Under the pieces are notes generated by a model. That model worked only from the letters and a program-made list of their open reading frames with translations, made no database searches and was not told where the DNA came from. Below, in pieces: positions 19,148 through 28,087 of a stretch of 64,000 bases of DNA (position 1 is its first letter; each line of letters starts with the position of its first letter). A program made the position numbers and the translations under genes. Origin of the DNA: Lactobacillus sp. ESL0791 (GTDB lineage Bacteria; Bacillota; Bacilli; Lactobacillales; Lactobacillaceae). The DNA lies in assembly GCF_029433255.1 (NCBI RefSeq), contig NZ_JAQTHU010000001.1, positions 1,054,001 to 1,118,000 on the forward strand, in the 5' to 3' direction.

Positions 19148-19540
19148 ATGATGACGGAAAAAATTAACAGTGAGATTAAATTTATCAAGCAGGGAATCGG
19201 CTCTTGGATCAGCGAACATACAGAAGTTACTGCGGTTAGCGCTGATACGGTTGAAGTTGCCACAACAGAAATTGATGCTTACGGCGATACGATTTATTGT
19301 TTTGTTAAAAAATGCAGGAATAAATTCCAAATAAGTGATGAGGGGCGGATATTATTTAAACTTGATCCGGGCCAACTTGACACGGAACTTTACCAAACGG
19401 CCGAGGAAATTGCTCTGGGAGTCGGCTTTGACTTTGCTGAAGATGATTGTTCAATTTCTGTTGTGACGACAAGAGAAAATCTGGTGCAGGCAATTGTCAA
19501 ACTGGCGCAACTGCAACTAGCAATTTCATATTTAGGATAG
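19148..19540 (+). CDS. DUF1828 domain protein
   Basis: 130 aa. The central block EIDAYGDTIYCFVKK followed by FQISDEGRILFKLD fits DUF1828. Family members often carry a second domain (DUF1829) of similar size; here only the first is present and the protein ends naturally before a terminator. Two ATGs (19148, 19151) are possible. It follows recD2 by seven bases. DUF1828 genes are often found in mobile or defence-linked settings, but nothing else around it is mobile. Function unknown. Confidence 0.75.
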   Translation: MMTEKINSEIKFIKQGIGSWISEHTEVTAVSADTVEVATTEIDAYGDTIYCFVKKCRNKFQISDEGRILFKLDPGQLDTELYQTAEEIALGVGFDFAEDDCSISVVTTRENLVQAIVKLAQLQLAISYLG

Positions 19541-19554
19541 ATATTAAAAAGCGA

Positions 19555-19590
19555 AAGCCCAAGGAAATTTATATTTCTTTGGGTTTTAAA
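19555..19590 (+). terminator. Intrinsic terminator after the DUF1828 gene
   Basis: AGCCCAAGGAAAT pairs with ATTTCTTTGGGTT (two G-U pairs) across a TTAT loop, then TTTT. Confidence 0.85.
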
Positions 19591-19607
19591 ATTCAGTAGA
19601 AAAAGGA

Positions 19608-19636
19608 TTGATTATCGTATAGTTTATTGTTAACAT
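19608..19636 (+). promoter_or_regulatory. Candidate promoter of the decayed MFS gene
   Basis: TTGATT (19608-19613), 17 bases, TAACAT (19631-19636), then the SD GAGAAGG at about 19654-19660. Confidence 0.4.
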
Positions 19637-19668
19637 GTAAAAATAAAATTTACGAGAAGGTGAATGAA

Positions 19669-20636
19669 GTGAAACATAAAAATATTGCTAAACGGATTGG
19701 ACTTACTTTTTTACTATTTACTGCAGTTTTTACGTTTTTCCGTTCATCGATGTCTGGTATTTTTTCTTTGTTTTATGCAAATAACGGCATTCCAGATGCG
19801 CAAATCAGCTCAATTAAATCATTTCAGAGTATTGGTTTACTTTTAAGATTATTACCGGCAGGCTATCTGGCAGATCGGGTTGGCCGGTTAAAGGTTCTTA
19901 ATTTTTCGGCTTTAACGATGGCCAGCAGTTTTTTACTATTGATTTTTCTAAAAGGCTTTGTTTTTTATGCAGTTGCTGAACTAATTTACGACATCGGGCT
20001 CGCGTTAAATTCAGGGACGCTTCTTGCCTACATTACAGATTTGCAAGAAAAAAACAAGATCGTACCCAGCAGCAAGTTGATGGGGATGCAGGTAACCGTC
20101 TTGAACATTGCGACCTTGCTTGGCGGCAATATTGGTACCTGTCTCTTTAGCATTAATATGAAAGCACCGATTTGGTTTGCCATGATTGGCTTAATTCTGT
20201 ATCCAACTTTTGTGATTATTTTTATTAAAACGATGAATTTTTCTGATAACAGGGCCCAAAAGAAAACAGATTTTGAAGCAACTTCGCTTTTTAATTTACT
20301 GACGCATTTTCTAAAAAAGAAAAGTTTCTGGATTTTGCTCTTAATCAACATCGGTTACAATTGTGGCACCATCTTTGTCCTTTACTACTGGTCGATAATT
20401 TATGTTAAAAATTTGCATTTTAATCTATCACTAGTTTATACATTATTCATGTGCGCGATAAATCATTAATGTTGTCAGTGATTTCTTTTATCACAGAGAT
20501 TATGGTTAGCATTGCACTTTTTATCAATGATTTTATCATGGCTGCGGCTAAGAGCATGACAATTATGTTTTACGTTTCGGCCATTTACTTTGTAATTGTT
20601 TTGTTCGCTGTTCCGTTACTAAAAGATAAAAAATAA
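19669..20636 (+). pseudogene. MFS transporter, frameshifted with probable internal deletion
   Basis: The first frame (GTG 19669 to stop 20469, 266 aa) encodes about eight membrane helices with a typical MFS loop (GYLADRVGRLKVL) between helices 2 and 3. It breaks off after SLVYTLFMCAI. The C-terminal part (RDKSLMLSVISF to VPLLKDKK, two helices) continues from 20451 in another frame. Together only about 325 residues are present of the roughly 400 usual for 12-helix MFS proteins, so about 60-80 residues around helices 9-10 seem lost at the junction. Promoter, SD and terminator are intact, which suggests recent decay. Substrate not predictable. Confidence 0.8.
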
Positions 20637-20675
20637 GGTTCCAAATTTATGATAAGCTAATTTGGAGCCTTATTT
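20633..20675. terminator. Bidirectional terminator between the MFS pseudogene and the lipid kinase gene
   Basis: AAGGTTCCAAATT and AATTTGGAGCCTT form a 13-bp stem with T-rich tails on both strands, serving the converging transcripts. Confidence 0.85.
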
Positions 20676-20676
20676 T

Positions 20677-21627
20677 TTATTTAAATAGATTGAATTGTTT
20701 AATGTTAAACTCAACTGTAAAATTATCAAGTTGAACATCTTCACCATCAATTTGCACAAACTCTTTTTTATCAGTTGCAACAGTAATTTTTTCGGCTTCA
20801 ATGTAATGAAATTGGGGATCATAAATATGCGAACCGTCCTTCAATAAGTTGAATAACAGTTTTAGCAGCTTGGGAATAGAAAATTTTTCAATAATAATGG
20901 TATCTAATTGATGACTGGTGACATTGGCACGAGGAAAAAGCGGAATGCCGCCGCCCAAATAGGGGTGGTTAGTTGTCGTGACTAAAAAAGCGTCATCATA
21001 CTGCAAAATTTTTGATTCTGCTTGAGCTGTAACTTTAAACGTATCCTGTCTTCTTAATGACTGTAAAATTTTTGAAGCATAAATCAACTTACCCATACTT
21101 AATTTATTTAATATTTTCTTAAGTACAGATTTGTTGCTGTAATGAATAACACAAGCATCAAAACCAGTACCGAAACTGTTAGCAAAATAGTAATTACTGT
21201 CAGGATGACTAATTAACTTTGCACAGCCGCAATCAATTGACACAGGGTACAAATGATGCTGTAAATTTTTGAGAAGTACTTCTGGATCAGTAGTTAATTT
21301 TGCAGCGCGGCCAAAATCATTACCGGTACCGGCGGGCAAATAGGCAAACGGTGTTGCTGGATTTTGCGAACGCTTAATGCCGTTTAAAACTTCATTTAAG
21401 GAGCCATCACCACCAATTAATAGCAGAATCTCATTCTTGTTATGGTGCTGGTCACCGTACTCCCGTGCTAACGTAATTAGGGCACCGGCATAATTGCTGT
21501 TTTGAAAATCGAAGAGGTACTTATGCTTGGTTAATAGTCTGGTAACTTGGTTAAAGACCTTTTGGGCGTGGCCGTTACCTGCAATTTTATTTACCAAGAT
21601 ATGAAAGGTAAGCTCAGTTTTATTCAT
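20677..21627 (-). CDS. Diacylglycerol/lipid kinase family protein
   Basis: Phosphorylates a lipid such as diacylglycerol, returning it to the phospholipid pool. About 316 aa. The N-terminal DAGK catalytic domain has VNKIAGNGHA, then the nucleotide-binding GGDGSLNEVLNG near residue 75 and PAGTGNDFGRA near 98. The C-terminal beta-rich domain includes QIDGEDV. I take ATG 21627; the frame also allows GTG 21633, and no strong SD is visible. It is read away from rnjA after a terminator. Confidence 0.9.
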   Translation of the reverse strand: MNKTELTFHILVNKIAGNGHAQKVFNQVTRLLTKHKYLFDFQNSNYAGALITLAREYGDQHHNKNEILLLIGGDGSLNEVLNGIKRSQNPATPFAYLPAGTGNDFGRAAKLTTDPEVLLKNLQHHLYPVSIDCGCAKLISHPDSNYYFANSFGTGFDACVIHYSNKSVLKKILNKLSMGKLIYASKILQSLRRQDTFKVTAQAESKILQYDDAFLVTTTNHPYLGGGIPLFPRANVTSHQLDTIIIEKFSIPKLLKLLFNLLKDGSHIYDPQFHYIEAEKITVATDKKEFVQIDGEDVQLDNFTVEFNIKQFNLFK

Positions 21628-21631
21628 AATC

Positions 21632-21690
21632 ACAAAAATAGACTAGCTTGCTTAAGCTTTAAGCAGCTAATCAATATCCTAGTCTAATAA
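21632..21690 (-). terminator. Terminator after rnjA (minus strand)
   Basis: On the minus strand AGACTAG (21679-21685) pairs with CTAGTCT (21640-21646), enclosing a second stem GCTGCTTAAAGCTTAAGCAAGC, followed by TATTTTT. It ends just before the lipid kinase start. Confidence 0.7.
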
Positions 21691-21696
21691 TCAAAT

Positions 21697-23376
21697 CTAT
21701 TTTTTTTCAATCAACATTGGTAAAATCATCGGCCGGCGTTCAGTCTTGGAATATAAAAAGTCTGAAAGGTTGTCGACAATTGCCTTGCGAATTTCGTTGC
21801 CCTTCGGCTGACTACTTTTAGCCATTTCATTTTTTAGAATATGATAAACATTCTTTTGCGCCTGACTGATCAAGTCGGTTGATTCGCGCATGTAAACAAA
21901 GCCGCGGCTGAGAATATCTGGTCCCGCCAAGACCCGTTTATGCTTGTAGTCAACAGTTGCAACTGCAACTACTAAACCTTCCTCTGACAAAATCTGCCGG
22001 TCATGGACGACAACATTACCTACGTCGGCTGTGCCCGAGGTATCGACATAAACGTCACCTGCAGGAACGTGACCGGCAATTCTTGATCCTTCGGGTCCAA
22101 AGCAGAGAACCTCACCATTTTCCAAAACAAAGGTGTGATCGGCTGGAACACCAGCGGCCTGGGCCAATTCGGTATGAATCACCTGCATCCGGTATTCGCC
22201 GTGAACAGGAATCATGTACTTAGGCTTGGTTAAGCGCACCATCATTTTCAATTCTTCTTGACCGCCATGCCCAGAAGTGTGGACGTTGTTAACACGGCCG
22301 TGAACCACATTAGCGCCGCCTTCCATCAATTTATTGATTAGGTGGTTAACACTCAATGTATTGCCTGGAATCGGGTTAGACGAGAAGATGACCGTGTCAT
22401 TTGGCTGCAAGCTAATCTGCCTGTGGGTGCCGTTAGCAATCCGCGAAAGGGCGGCCAGCGGTTCTCCCTGAGAGCCGGTACAAAGAATCATCACTTTTTC
22501 CGGTGGGGTGTGGTTGATTTCATTGGCATCAACAATTAAGCCTTCAGGAACGGTTAAATATCCCAGATCAATTCCATTTTGGACGCCATTTTCCATACTT
22601 CGTCCAAAAATAGCCACTTTGCGCCCCGTATCGATCGCTGCCTGAATGGCCGTGGATACCCGGTAAAGATTGGAAGCAAAGGTCGCAAAAATTATCCGTC
22701 CGTCAATCCCCGTTATGATGTCATGAAGAGACTTGGCAACAAAGCGTTCCGACTTAGTAAACTGGCTGACTTCCGCGTTGGTCGAATCGGAAAGTAGGGC
22801 GAGCACACCTTCCTTGCCAACTTGAGCCATCCTTTGAAAATCAGGTGCTGGTTGGTTCATGACAGGAGTCAGGTCAAACTTGAAATCTCCTGTGAAAACA
22901 ACAGCACCAAGCGGTGTATGGACCTCAATTCCTAAGGTGTCAGGAATTGAGTGTGTAGTTCTGAAGAAGCTGACGGACAATTTTTTGAATTTTAAGACAG
23001 TGTCTTCGTGTTCTTCATGCAGTTCTGTCGTTTTTAAAATGCCGTGTTCGTCTAGTTTTCCCTTGATTAAGGCCAAGGCAAATGGTGTCGCGTAAACTGG
23101 AATTTCTGGGATTTTTTCTAGTAGGAAAGGAATCCCGCCAATATGGTCCTCATGACCGTGGCTAATCACCAGCGCCTTGATTTTTTTACGGTTTTTAACT
23201 AAATATGAATAATCGGAAATAACGTAGTTGATGCCAAGAAGGTCGTCTTCTGGAAACTTGATCCCGCAATCCATGATAACAATTTCGTCCTGATACTGGA
23301 CACAATACATATTTTTGCCGATTTCGTGCAACCCCCCGATTGCAAAAACGGCAACTTCGTTATTTTTAATGTGCAC
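21697..23376 (-). CDS. rnjA: Ribonuclease J1
   Basis: 5'-3' exo- and endoribonuclease, the main mRNA decay and rRNA maturation enzyme of Bacilli. 559 aa, typical. Metallo-beta-lactamase ligands are intact: H73, H75, D77, H78 in SHGHEDHIGG; FTGDFKFD and the beta-CASP region with SDSTNAEV and HTSGHGGQEEL follow. GTG start at 23376, six bases after the rpoY stop. The intact metal site and rpoY linkage separate it from the J2 paralogue at 35 kb. Confidence 0.96.
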   Translation of the reverse strand: MHIKNNEVAVFAIGGLHEIGKNMYCVQYQDEIVIMDCGIKFPEDDLLGINYVISDYSYLVKNRKKIKALVISHGHEDHIGGIPFLLEKIPEIPVYATPFALALIKGKLDEHGILKTTELHEEHEDTVLKFKKLSVSFFRTTHSIPDTLGIEVHTPLGAVVFTGDFKFDLTPVMNQPAPDFQRMAQVGKEGVLALLSDSTNAEVSQFTKSERFVAKSLHDIITGIDGRIIFATFASNLYRVSTAIQAAIDTGRKVAIFGRSMENGVQNGIDLGYLTVPEGLIVDANEINHTPPEKVMILCTGSQGEPLAALSRIANGTHRQISLQPNDTVIFSSNPIPGNTLSVNHLINKLMEGGANVVHGRVNNVHTSGHGGQEELKMMVRLTKPKYMIPVHGEYRMQVIHTELAQAAGVPADHTFVLENGEVLCFGPEGSRIAGHVPAGDVYVDTSGTADVGNVVVHDRQILSEEGLVVAVATVDYKHKRVLAGPDILSRGFVYMRESTDLISQAQKNVYHILKNEMAKSSQPKGNEIRKAIVDNLSDFLYSKTERRPMILPMLIEKK

Positions 23377-23382
23377 GCTTAA

Positions 23383-23607
23383 TTACTTCTTATCACTAAA
23401 CGACGTTAATTTAAAATCAGCGTGGTCTTTTTCATATTGTAAAGAATTACCAGTTAACTCTTGAATGAGTTCAATGTTGTAGGGGGTATTATTTTCAACC
23501 AAAGTTCTGGCAGCAACGGTATTGTCGGCTTCAATGAAAAGCGTCTTTGTTGTTTCCCTTCGCGGGTTGACAACTTTGTCTTTTTGATACAAAACTTTAT
23601 AAATCAT
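23383..23607 (-). CDS. rpoY: RNA polymerase epsilon subunit
   Basis: 74-aa small subunit of Firmicute RNA polymerase (DUF1447), beginning [19 protein letters not shown], a family hallmark. It precedes rnjA as in many Bacilli. AAGGAGA SD is well placed. A possible -10 TATGCT lies upstream on the minus strand near 23684-23689, with a poor -35. Confidence 0.94.
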   Translation of the reverse strand: MIYKVLYQKDKVVNPRRETTKTLFIEADNTVAARTLVENNTPYNIELIQELTGNSLQYEKDHADFKLTSFSDKK

Positions 23608-23762
23608 CTTTGTATTCTCCTTGTTTATGTATTAAAATGCTCAAAATTGTGAGTTAAAAAACTCAACAGTTACTAAAATTTTAGCATAATTGTGAATTCA
23701 AGTATAGAAGCAAGTTTTCCTGCTTTAAAAATTTTTTCTTCAGTACTGATTAATGTGATAGA

Positions 23763-23791
23763 AAAAGCCGTTAGAAATCATCTAACAGCCA
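23763..23791 (-). terminator. Terminator after def (minus strand)
   Basis: On the minus strand GGCTGTTAGA and TCTAACGGC form a stem followed by TTTTTC, 25-50 bases after the def stop. The rest of the 209-base gap holds the rpoY upstream region. Confidence 0.8.
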
Positions 23792-23816
23792 ATTAACTTT
23801 TTGCTTTTGTTATTAA

Positions 23817-24371
23817 TTATGAAATAACGACTGTGTCGCTTGCCAGTTTGAACGGCTCATTTTGGTTAATGCGGTCATAAAAGAGGTGGCCCCGCAAGTG
23901 CTCAATTTCATGTGACGCAACAATTGCCGGGTAATCCTTTAACTTAATTGTTTTTTCCTCACCAGCAACAGTGTAGTAGTGAATCGTTAACTTGTCCGGA
24001 CGCGGGACGTAACCGTCAATCACTTTGTCAACACTCAAGCAGCCTTCTCCTTCGCTCAGGCATGCTTGTCTAACAGATTCTGACAGAATTTCCGGATTAA
24101 CAAAAACCTCTTTGAAAATTATTTCGTTTTGGTCATTTGGTACCAAAAGCGCAGCCATTTGCACACTTTCACCGACCTGTGGTGCAGCCAGACCAACACC
24201 AGCCCGTAATTGATGCTTTTTAGCAATTTCTGGATCCTGTGAGTTAATTAGGTATTCCATCATATCAGCGGCTAATTTTTGATAATGATCGTTTAGCGGA
24301 AAAGTTAGCGGCTTAGCGACTTGGCGCAGTACCGGGTTACCATCACGGGTGATGTCTTTCATTAAAATCAA
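23817..24371 (-). CDS. def: Peptide deformylase
   Basis: Removes the N-formyl group from nascent proteins. 184 aa, the longer Gram-positive type 2 form. Motif 1 [10 protein letters not shown] (58-67), motif 2 EGCLS with metal ligand C111, motif 3 HEIEH (H154, E155, H158). Start is TTG at 24371, ten bases after AAGGAG; the ATG nine bases later is too far from the SD. Its promoter region is back to back with that of typA. Confidence 0.96.
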   Translation of the reverse strand: MILMKDITRDGNPVLRQVAKPLTFPLNDHYQKLAADMMEYLINSQDPEIAKKHQLRAGVGLAAPQVGESVQMAALLVPNDQNEIIFKEVFVNPEILSESVRQACLSEGEGCLSVDKVIDGYVPRPDKLTIHYYTVAGEEKTIKLKDYPAIVASHEIEHLRGHLFYDRINQNEPFKLASDTVVIS

Positions 24372-24486
24372 TTTAAAATCACTCCTTAATAAATTTCGTC
24401 CTTACCTATTTTTACATAAATTGAACTAAATTGCTTGCATTTTTAAGTTTAGCACAAATTATCATTTTTGCTTTAGCATTAAACCA

Positions 24487-24515
24487 TTGACCTGAATGCT
24501 GTTAGGTGATAAAAT
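24487..24515 (+). promoter_or_regulatory. Promoter of typA
   Basis: TTGACC (24487-24492), 17-base spacer, TAAAAT (24510-24515); predicted transcription start about 24522, giving a leader of about 100 bases before the TTG start. Confidence 0.7.
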
Positions 24516-24538
24516 CAACAATCGTAACTATACAAATA

Positions 24539-24604
24539 ATGAACACTTCGATCAGCGCTTTGAGCGCAGCCGAAACTGTGACAGCGTCACAGTTTTTTTA
24601 TTGA
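24539..24604 (+). CDS. Possible 21-codon leader ORF in the typA 5' UTR
   Basis: ATG 24539 to TGA 24602-24604 encodes a 21-aa peptide beginning MNTSISALSAAE and ending QFFY. It contains the whole terminator hairpin and ends just before the typA SD. No SD precedes it, so translation is unproven and the ORF may be chance. Confidence 0.25.
   Translation: MNTSISALSAAETVTASQFFY
24555..24599 (+). terminator. Attenuator-like terminator in the typA leader
   Basis: A small hairpin (GCGCT, TTG, AGCGC; 24555-24567) is followed by a perfect 10-bp stem AAACTGTGAC (24573-24582) and GTCACAGTTT (24586-24595), loop AGC, and T-run to 24599. It lies between the typA promoter and start codon. The nearest upstream genes (20.7-24.4 kb) are all on the other strand, so it cannot end a + strand gene. 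Confidence 0.8.
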
Positions 24605-24623
24605 GGAGTCGGGAGGAATACTT

Positions 24624-26468
24624 TTGTCAGAAAAAAGAAGAGAAGATATAAGAAATATTGCGATTATTGCGCACGTTGACCATGGTAAAACGACACTGGT
24701 TAACCAATTATTGAAGCAATCTGACACCCTGCCTGAGCATATGGCTTTGGAAGATCGTGCGATGGATTCAAATGATATTGAGCGTGAACGCGGGATAACG
24801 ATTTTATCAAAGAATACAGCTGTTAAGTACGGTGACACAACCATCAACATTCTTGATACCCCTGGACATGCCGATTTTGGTGGTGAAGTTGAACGGATCA
24901 TGCACATGGTTGACGGGGCGCTTTTGCTCGTTGATGCCTATGAAGGGACAATGCCGCAGACGCGTTTTGTTCTTAAGAAGGCCTTGGAAGCCGGCGTCAA
25001 ACCGATCGTTGTCATTAATAAGATTGATCGTCCGGGTGCCCGTCCGAAGAAAGTTTTGGACGAAGTGCTTGAACTCTTTATCGAATTAGGAGCAAATGAC
25101 GAGCAGCTTGATTTCCCTGTTGTTTATGCTTCAGCCTTAAACGGAACCTCTTCATACGATCCAGATCCTGCAAAGCAGGAAGAAACGATGAACCCGATTT
25201 TTGACACAATTATCAAGAGTATTCCGGCACCGCTTGATAATGTCGATGAACCGCTGCAGTTCCAAATTACCATGCTGGATTGGGACGATTATGTTGGCCG
25301 AATCGGTGTTGGTCGAATTTATCGCGGTCAGGTTAAGGTTGGCGACAACATCACTGTGATGAAGCGTGATGGCTCAACGCAAAACTTCCGGGTTACTAAG
25401 CTTTTTGGTTTCTTTGGCCTCAAGCGTAACGAAATTAAAGAAGCTAAGGCCGGTGATATTATTGCGATCAGCGGCATTAACGATATTTTTGTTGGGGAAA
25501 CGATTGCTTCTGCCGAACATCCCGAAGCTTTACCGCTTTTGAAGATTGATCCGCCGACACTGCAGATGGATTTTGTTGCAAATGATTCGCCGTTTGCTGG
25601 CCGTGAAGGTGACAAGGTGACCCCGAAGAAGCTGGAAGACCGTTTGATTCGGCAAACACGGACTGATGTCTCATTGAAGGTAGAGCCGACTGACCAAATT
25701 AATGCGTGGACTGTTTCCGGCCGTGGTGAGCTGCACTTATCCATTTTAGTTGAAGAGATGCGGCGTGAAGGCTTTGAGTTACAACTTTCACGGCCAAAGG
25801 TAATTTACCGTGAAGTTGACGGTAAAATGTGTGAACCATTTGAAGCCGTTCAGATTGATACACCCGACGAATATGTTGGTTCAGTGATCGACTCCATTTC
25901 CCAAAGAAAAGGTGAGATGAAGAATATGCAGTCGACCGGTAACGGTCAGACACGTTTGGACTTCTTGGTGCCATCACGGGGCCTAATTGGTTACAACAAC
26001 GAATTTATGTCCCAAACCGGCGGCTACGGTATTATGAACCACAGTTTTGATTCATATAAGCCAGTTGTTAAAAACTGGGAACCAGGCCGGGTTAACGGTG
26101 CGCTGGTTTCTATCAGTCAAGGCAAGTCGACCACTTATTCGCTGCAGACGGTTGAGCAGCGCGGTTTGCTCTTCATTGGTGCCGGTGTCGAAGTTTATGA
26201 AGGGATGATTGTTGGTCAATCTTCCCGTGACCGTGATATTGCTGTTAATGTTATCAAGGGCAAGAACCTGACTAACACGCGGGCTGCCGGTAAAGATCAC
26301 GCAGCCGCAATTAAAACACCAAAAACGTTGACTTTAGAAGAAGCAATTGAGTTCTTGAATGACGATGAGTACTGTGAGGTTACTCCTGAATCGATTCGGT
26401 TGCGGAAGAAGATCTTGAATACTTCGGAACGGCAAAAAGCTGACAAGCGGCGCAACAAAAATAATTAA
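24624..26468 (+). CDS. typA: Ribosome-associated GTPase TypA/BipA
   Basis: Translational GTPase acting on 50S assembly, important in cold and stress. 614 aa, family length. G1 [11 protein letters not shown] (residues 15-25), G2 with ERGITI, G3 DTPGHADFGGEV, G4 NKIDRP, then domain II, III, V and the BipA C-terminal domain. TTG start with SD GGGAGGA. Controlled by the leader described upstream; terminator downstream. Confidence 0.97.
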   Translation: MSEKRREDIRNIAIIAHVDHGKTTLVNQLLKQSDTLPEHMALEDRAMDSNDIERERGITILSKNTAVKYGDTTINILDTPGHADFGGEVERIMHMVDGALLLVDAYEGTMPQTRFVLKKALEAGVKPIVVINKIDRPGARPKKVLDEVLELFIELGANDEQLDFPVVYASALNGTSSYDPDPAKQEETMNPIFDTIIKSIPAPLDNVDEPLQFQITMLDWDDYVGRIGVGRIYRGQVKVGDNITVMKRDGSTQNFRVTKLFGFFGLKRNEIKEAKAGDIIAISGINDIFVGETIASAEHPEALPLLKIDPPTLQMDFVANDSPFAGREGDKVTPKKLEDRLIRQTRTDVSLKVEPTDQINAWTVSGRGELHLSILVEEMRREGFELQLSRPKVIYREVDGKMCEPFEAVQIDTPDEYVGSVIDSISQRKGEMKNMQSTGNGQTRLDFLVPSRGLIGYNNEFMSQTGGYGIMNHSFDSYKPVVKNWEPGRVNGALVSISQGKSTTYSLQTVEQRGLLFIGAGVEVYEGMIVGQSSRDRDIAVNVIKGKNLTNTRAAGKDHAAAIKTPKTLTLEEAIEFLNDDEYCEVTPESIRLRKKILNTSERQKADKRRNKNN

Positions 26469-26480
26469 TGAATTGGCAAA

Positions 26481-26518
26481 AGTCGTTACTCAAAATTAGG
26501 AGCAGCGGCTTTTTTGTT
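26481..26518 (+). terminator. Terminator after typA
   Basis: AGTCGTTACTC and GAGCAGCGGCT form an imperfect stem, followed by TTTTTTG. Confidence 0.75.
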
Positions 26519-26562
26519 TTATAATAATCCAAATACTACATTTTAAGGAGAGACGGCTTAGC

Positions 26563-27759
26563 GTGCGCAAAAAATTTGAGCATTTGAACTATCGTATTTT
26601 TATACCATATTTGCTGCTGGTGATTTTTGGCGTGATTATGGTTTATTCGGCTAGTTCAGATATTTTGCTGGTTAATGGCTTTAAGCCAGCTACTTACGGA
26701 ATCAGGCAGGCAACTTATGCTGTGATTGCATTTGCCTTCTTTGGTGTGCCAATTTTTTGCTTACGGTTAAATTTGCTTAAAAAACGTAAATTCGTTGCCT
26801 GGTTCTTAGCCATTAGTATGCTAATGTTAGTCTATTTGATTGCTTTAAAAATACTTAAAGGTGAAAATGCGGCTGTCAACGGTGCGGTGGGTTGGATCCA
26901 CTTGGGACCAATTGATGTGCAGCCACTGGAAATTGCCAAATTAGCGTTAATTATTTATTTGGCTTACATCTTAGACCGGCATGACGGACGTTTAGTCAAG
27001 GGGAAAATTAAAGATAATTTGCTTCATCCTGCGATTTTGGCAATCTGTATGATTTGCTTAGTAATGTTTGAACCTGACTTTGGTGGGGCGGCAATTTTAT
27101 TCATGATCGTTTTAATTATGTTTTCAGTTTCGGGTATTCCCACTAAGATGGCGCTAGGCTGGCTAATCGTGATTATTTTAGGCATCTTTTTGGTTTCTGC
27201 CCTAGTTGTTGCATGGAATCCGAAATTTTTACAGAGTAAGTACCAATATCAGCGTTTTTTGTCGTTTTTGCATCCCTTTGAATTGGAACAGCACGGTGGC
27301 AATCAGTTGGTTAATTCCTATTATGCAATTCATAATGGCGGCTTATTTGGAGTTGGCCTGGGAAACAGCATGCAGAAGCGCGGTTATTTGCCTGAACCGT
27401 ATACCGATTTTATTTTGGCCGTAGCAAGCGAAGAAGTCGGTGTAATCGGTGCATTAGTGATTGTTGGCCTGCTTTTTTACTTGATGTGGGAAATTATGGA
27501 AGTGGGCATCTATGCCAAGTCCCAATTTAATGCATTAGTTTGCTTTGGCATTGCCACGATTATCTTTATGCAGACGCTGTTTAACGTTGGTGCAGTGATT
27601 GGATTGTTACCAATTACTGGGGTTACTTTGCCCTTTATTTCTTATGGGGGCTCATCGCTAATCGTGTTAACAGCGGCGATTGGCTTGGTATTAAATATCT
27701 CGGCTAATGAACAAATTAAGAAGGAAAAGGAAGTGGAAAAGTTAGCACATGAGTATTAA
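26563..27759 (+). CDS. ftsW: Peptidoglycan glycosyltransferase FtsW (SEDS family)
   Basis: Polymerises lipid II at the septum. 398 aa with about ten membrane helices; SEDS landmarks are VMVYSASS-like start, QPLEIAKLALIIYLA, EPDFGGAAILF, the long extracytoplasmic loop with the KYQYQRFLSFLHPF stretch, and FISYGGSSLIVL. The position after typA and before ylbG/rsmD/coaD matches the ylaO (ftsW) locus of Bacillus, which favours FtsW over RodA. GTG start with AAGGAGAG. A TATAAT at 26520-26525 may be its -10, but no -35 fits. Confidence 0.92.
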   Translation: MRKKFEHLNYRIFIPYLLLVIFGVIMVYSASSDILLVNGFKPATYGIRQATYAVIAFAFFGVPIFCLRLNLLKKRKFVAWFLAISMLMLVYLIALKILKGENAAVNGAVGWIHLGPIDVQPLEIAKLALIIYLAYILDRHDGRLVKGKIKDNLLHPAILAICMICLVMFEPDFGGAAILFMIVLIMFSVSGIPTKMALGWLIVIILGIFLVSALVVAWNPKFLQSKYQYQRFLSFLHPFELEQHGGNQLVNSYYAIHNGGLFGVGLGNSMQKRGYLPEPYTDFILAVASEEVGVIGALVIVGLLFYLMWEIMEVGIYAKSQFNALVCFGIATIIFMQTLFNVGAVIGLLPITGVTLPFISYGGSSLIVLTAAIGLVLNISANEQIKKEKEVEKLAHEY

Positions 27760-28087
27760 TCAGGATTTGGCAAGTGTCGGCATCAAGAAACGAATTGGTT
27801 TGATTGTTTATCTGAAAAAAATTAATGAGCAGCATAAGTTACGTCATTTTGGCAATGTGGTTTATTTTTCGAAAAAATTTTCTTATTGTGTTTTGTACGT
27901 AAATGAAGCGAAAGCCAAAGAAATTGCTGCTGAATTGTGCAATGCCGATTTTGTTGAACGAGTTAGTTTTTCACAGAAAGATCAGGTCGATCTTGACAGT
28001 GATTACATTGAGCAGCAGATTGCTGACTTGGCTCAAGAAGCCGAAGTTAAGTTGGAACAAGAAGAGGATCAGGATCAATTACAATGA
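27749..28087 (+). CDS. YlbG family protein (DUF2129)
   Basis: 112-aa cytoplasmic protein. The core IGLIVYLKKINEQHKLRHFG-like region and YFSKKFSYCVLYVN match the YlbG family, always next to rsmD in Bacilli. It overlaps ftsW by 11 bases and rsmD by four, so all three are probably co-translated. Function unknown; an acidic glutamine-rich tail ends the protein. Confidence 0.88.
   Translation: MSINQDLASVGIKKRIGLIVYLKKINEQHKLRHFGNVVYFSKKFSYCVLYVNEAKAKEIAAELCNADFVERVSFSQKDQVDLDSDYIEQQIADLAQEAEVKLEQEEDQDQLQ

Noticed and set aside
20440..20480. Programmed frameshift in the MFS gene
   Set aside because: No slippery heptamer or downstream structure, and the joined protein is too short; deletion and frameshift fit better.
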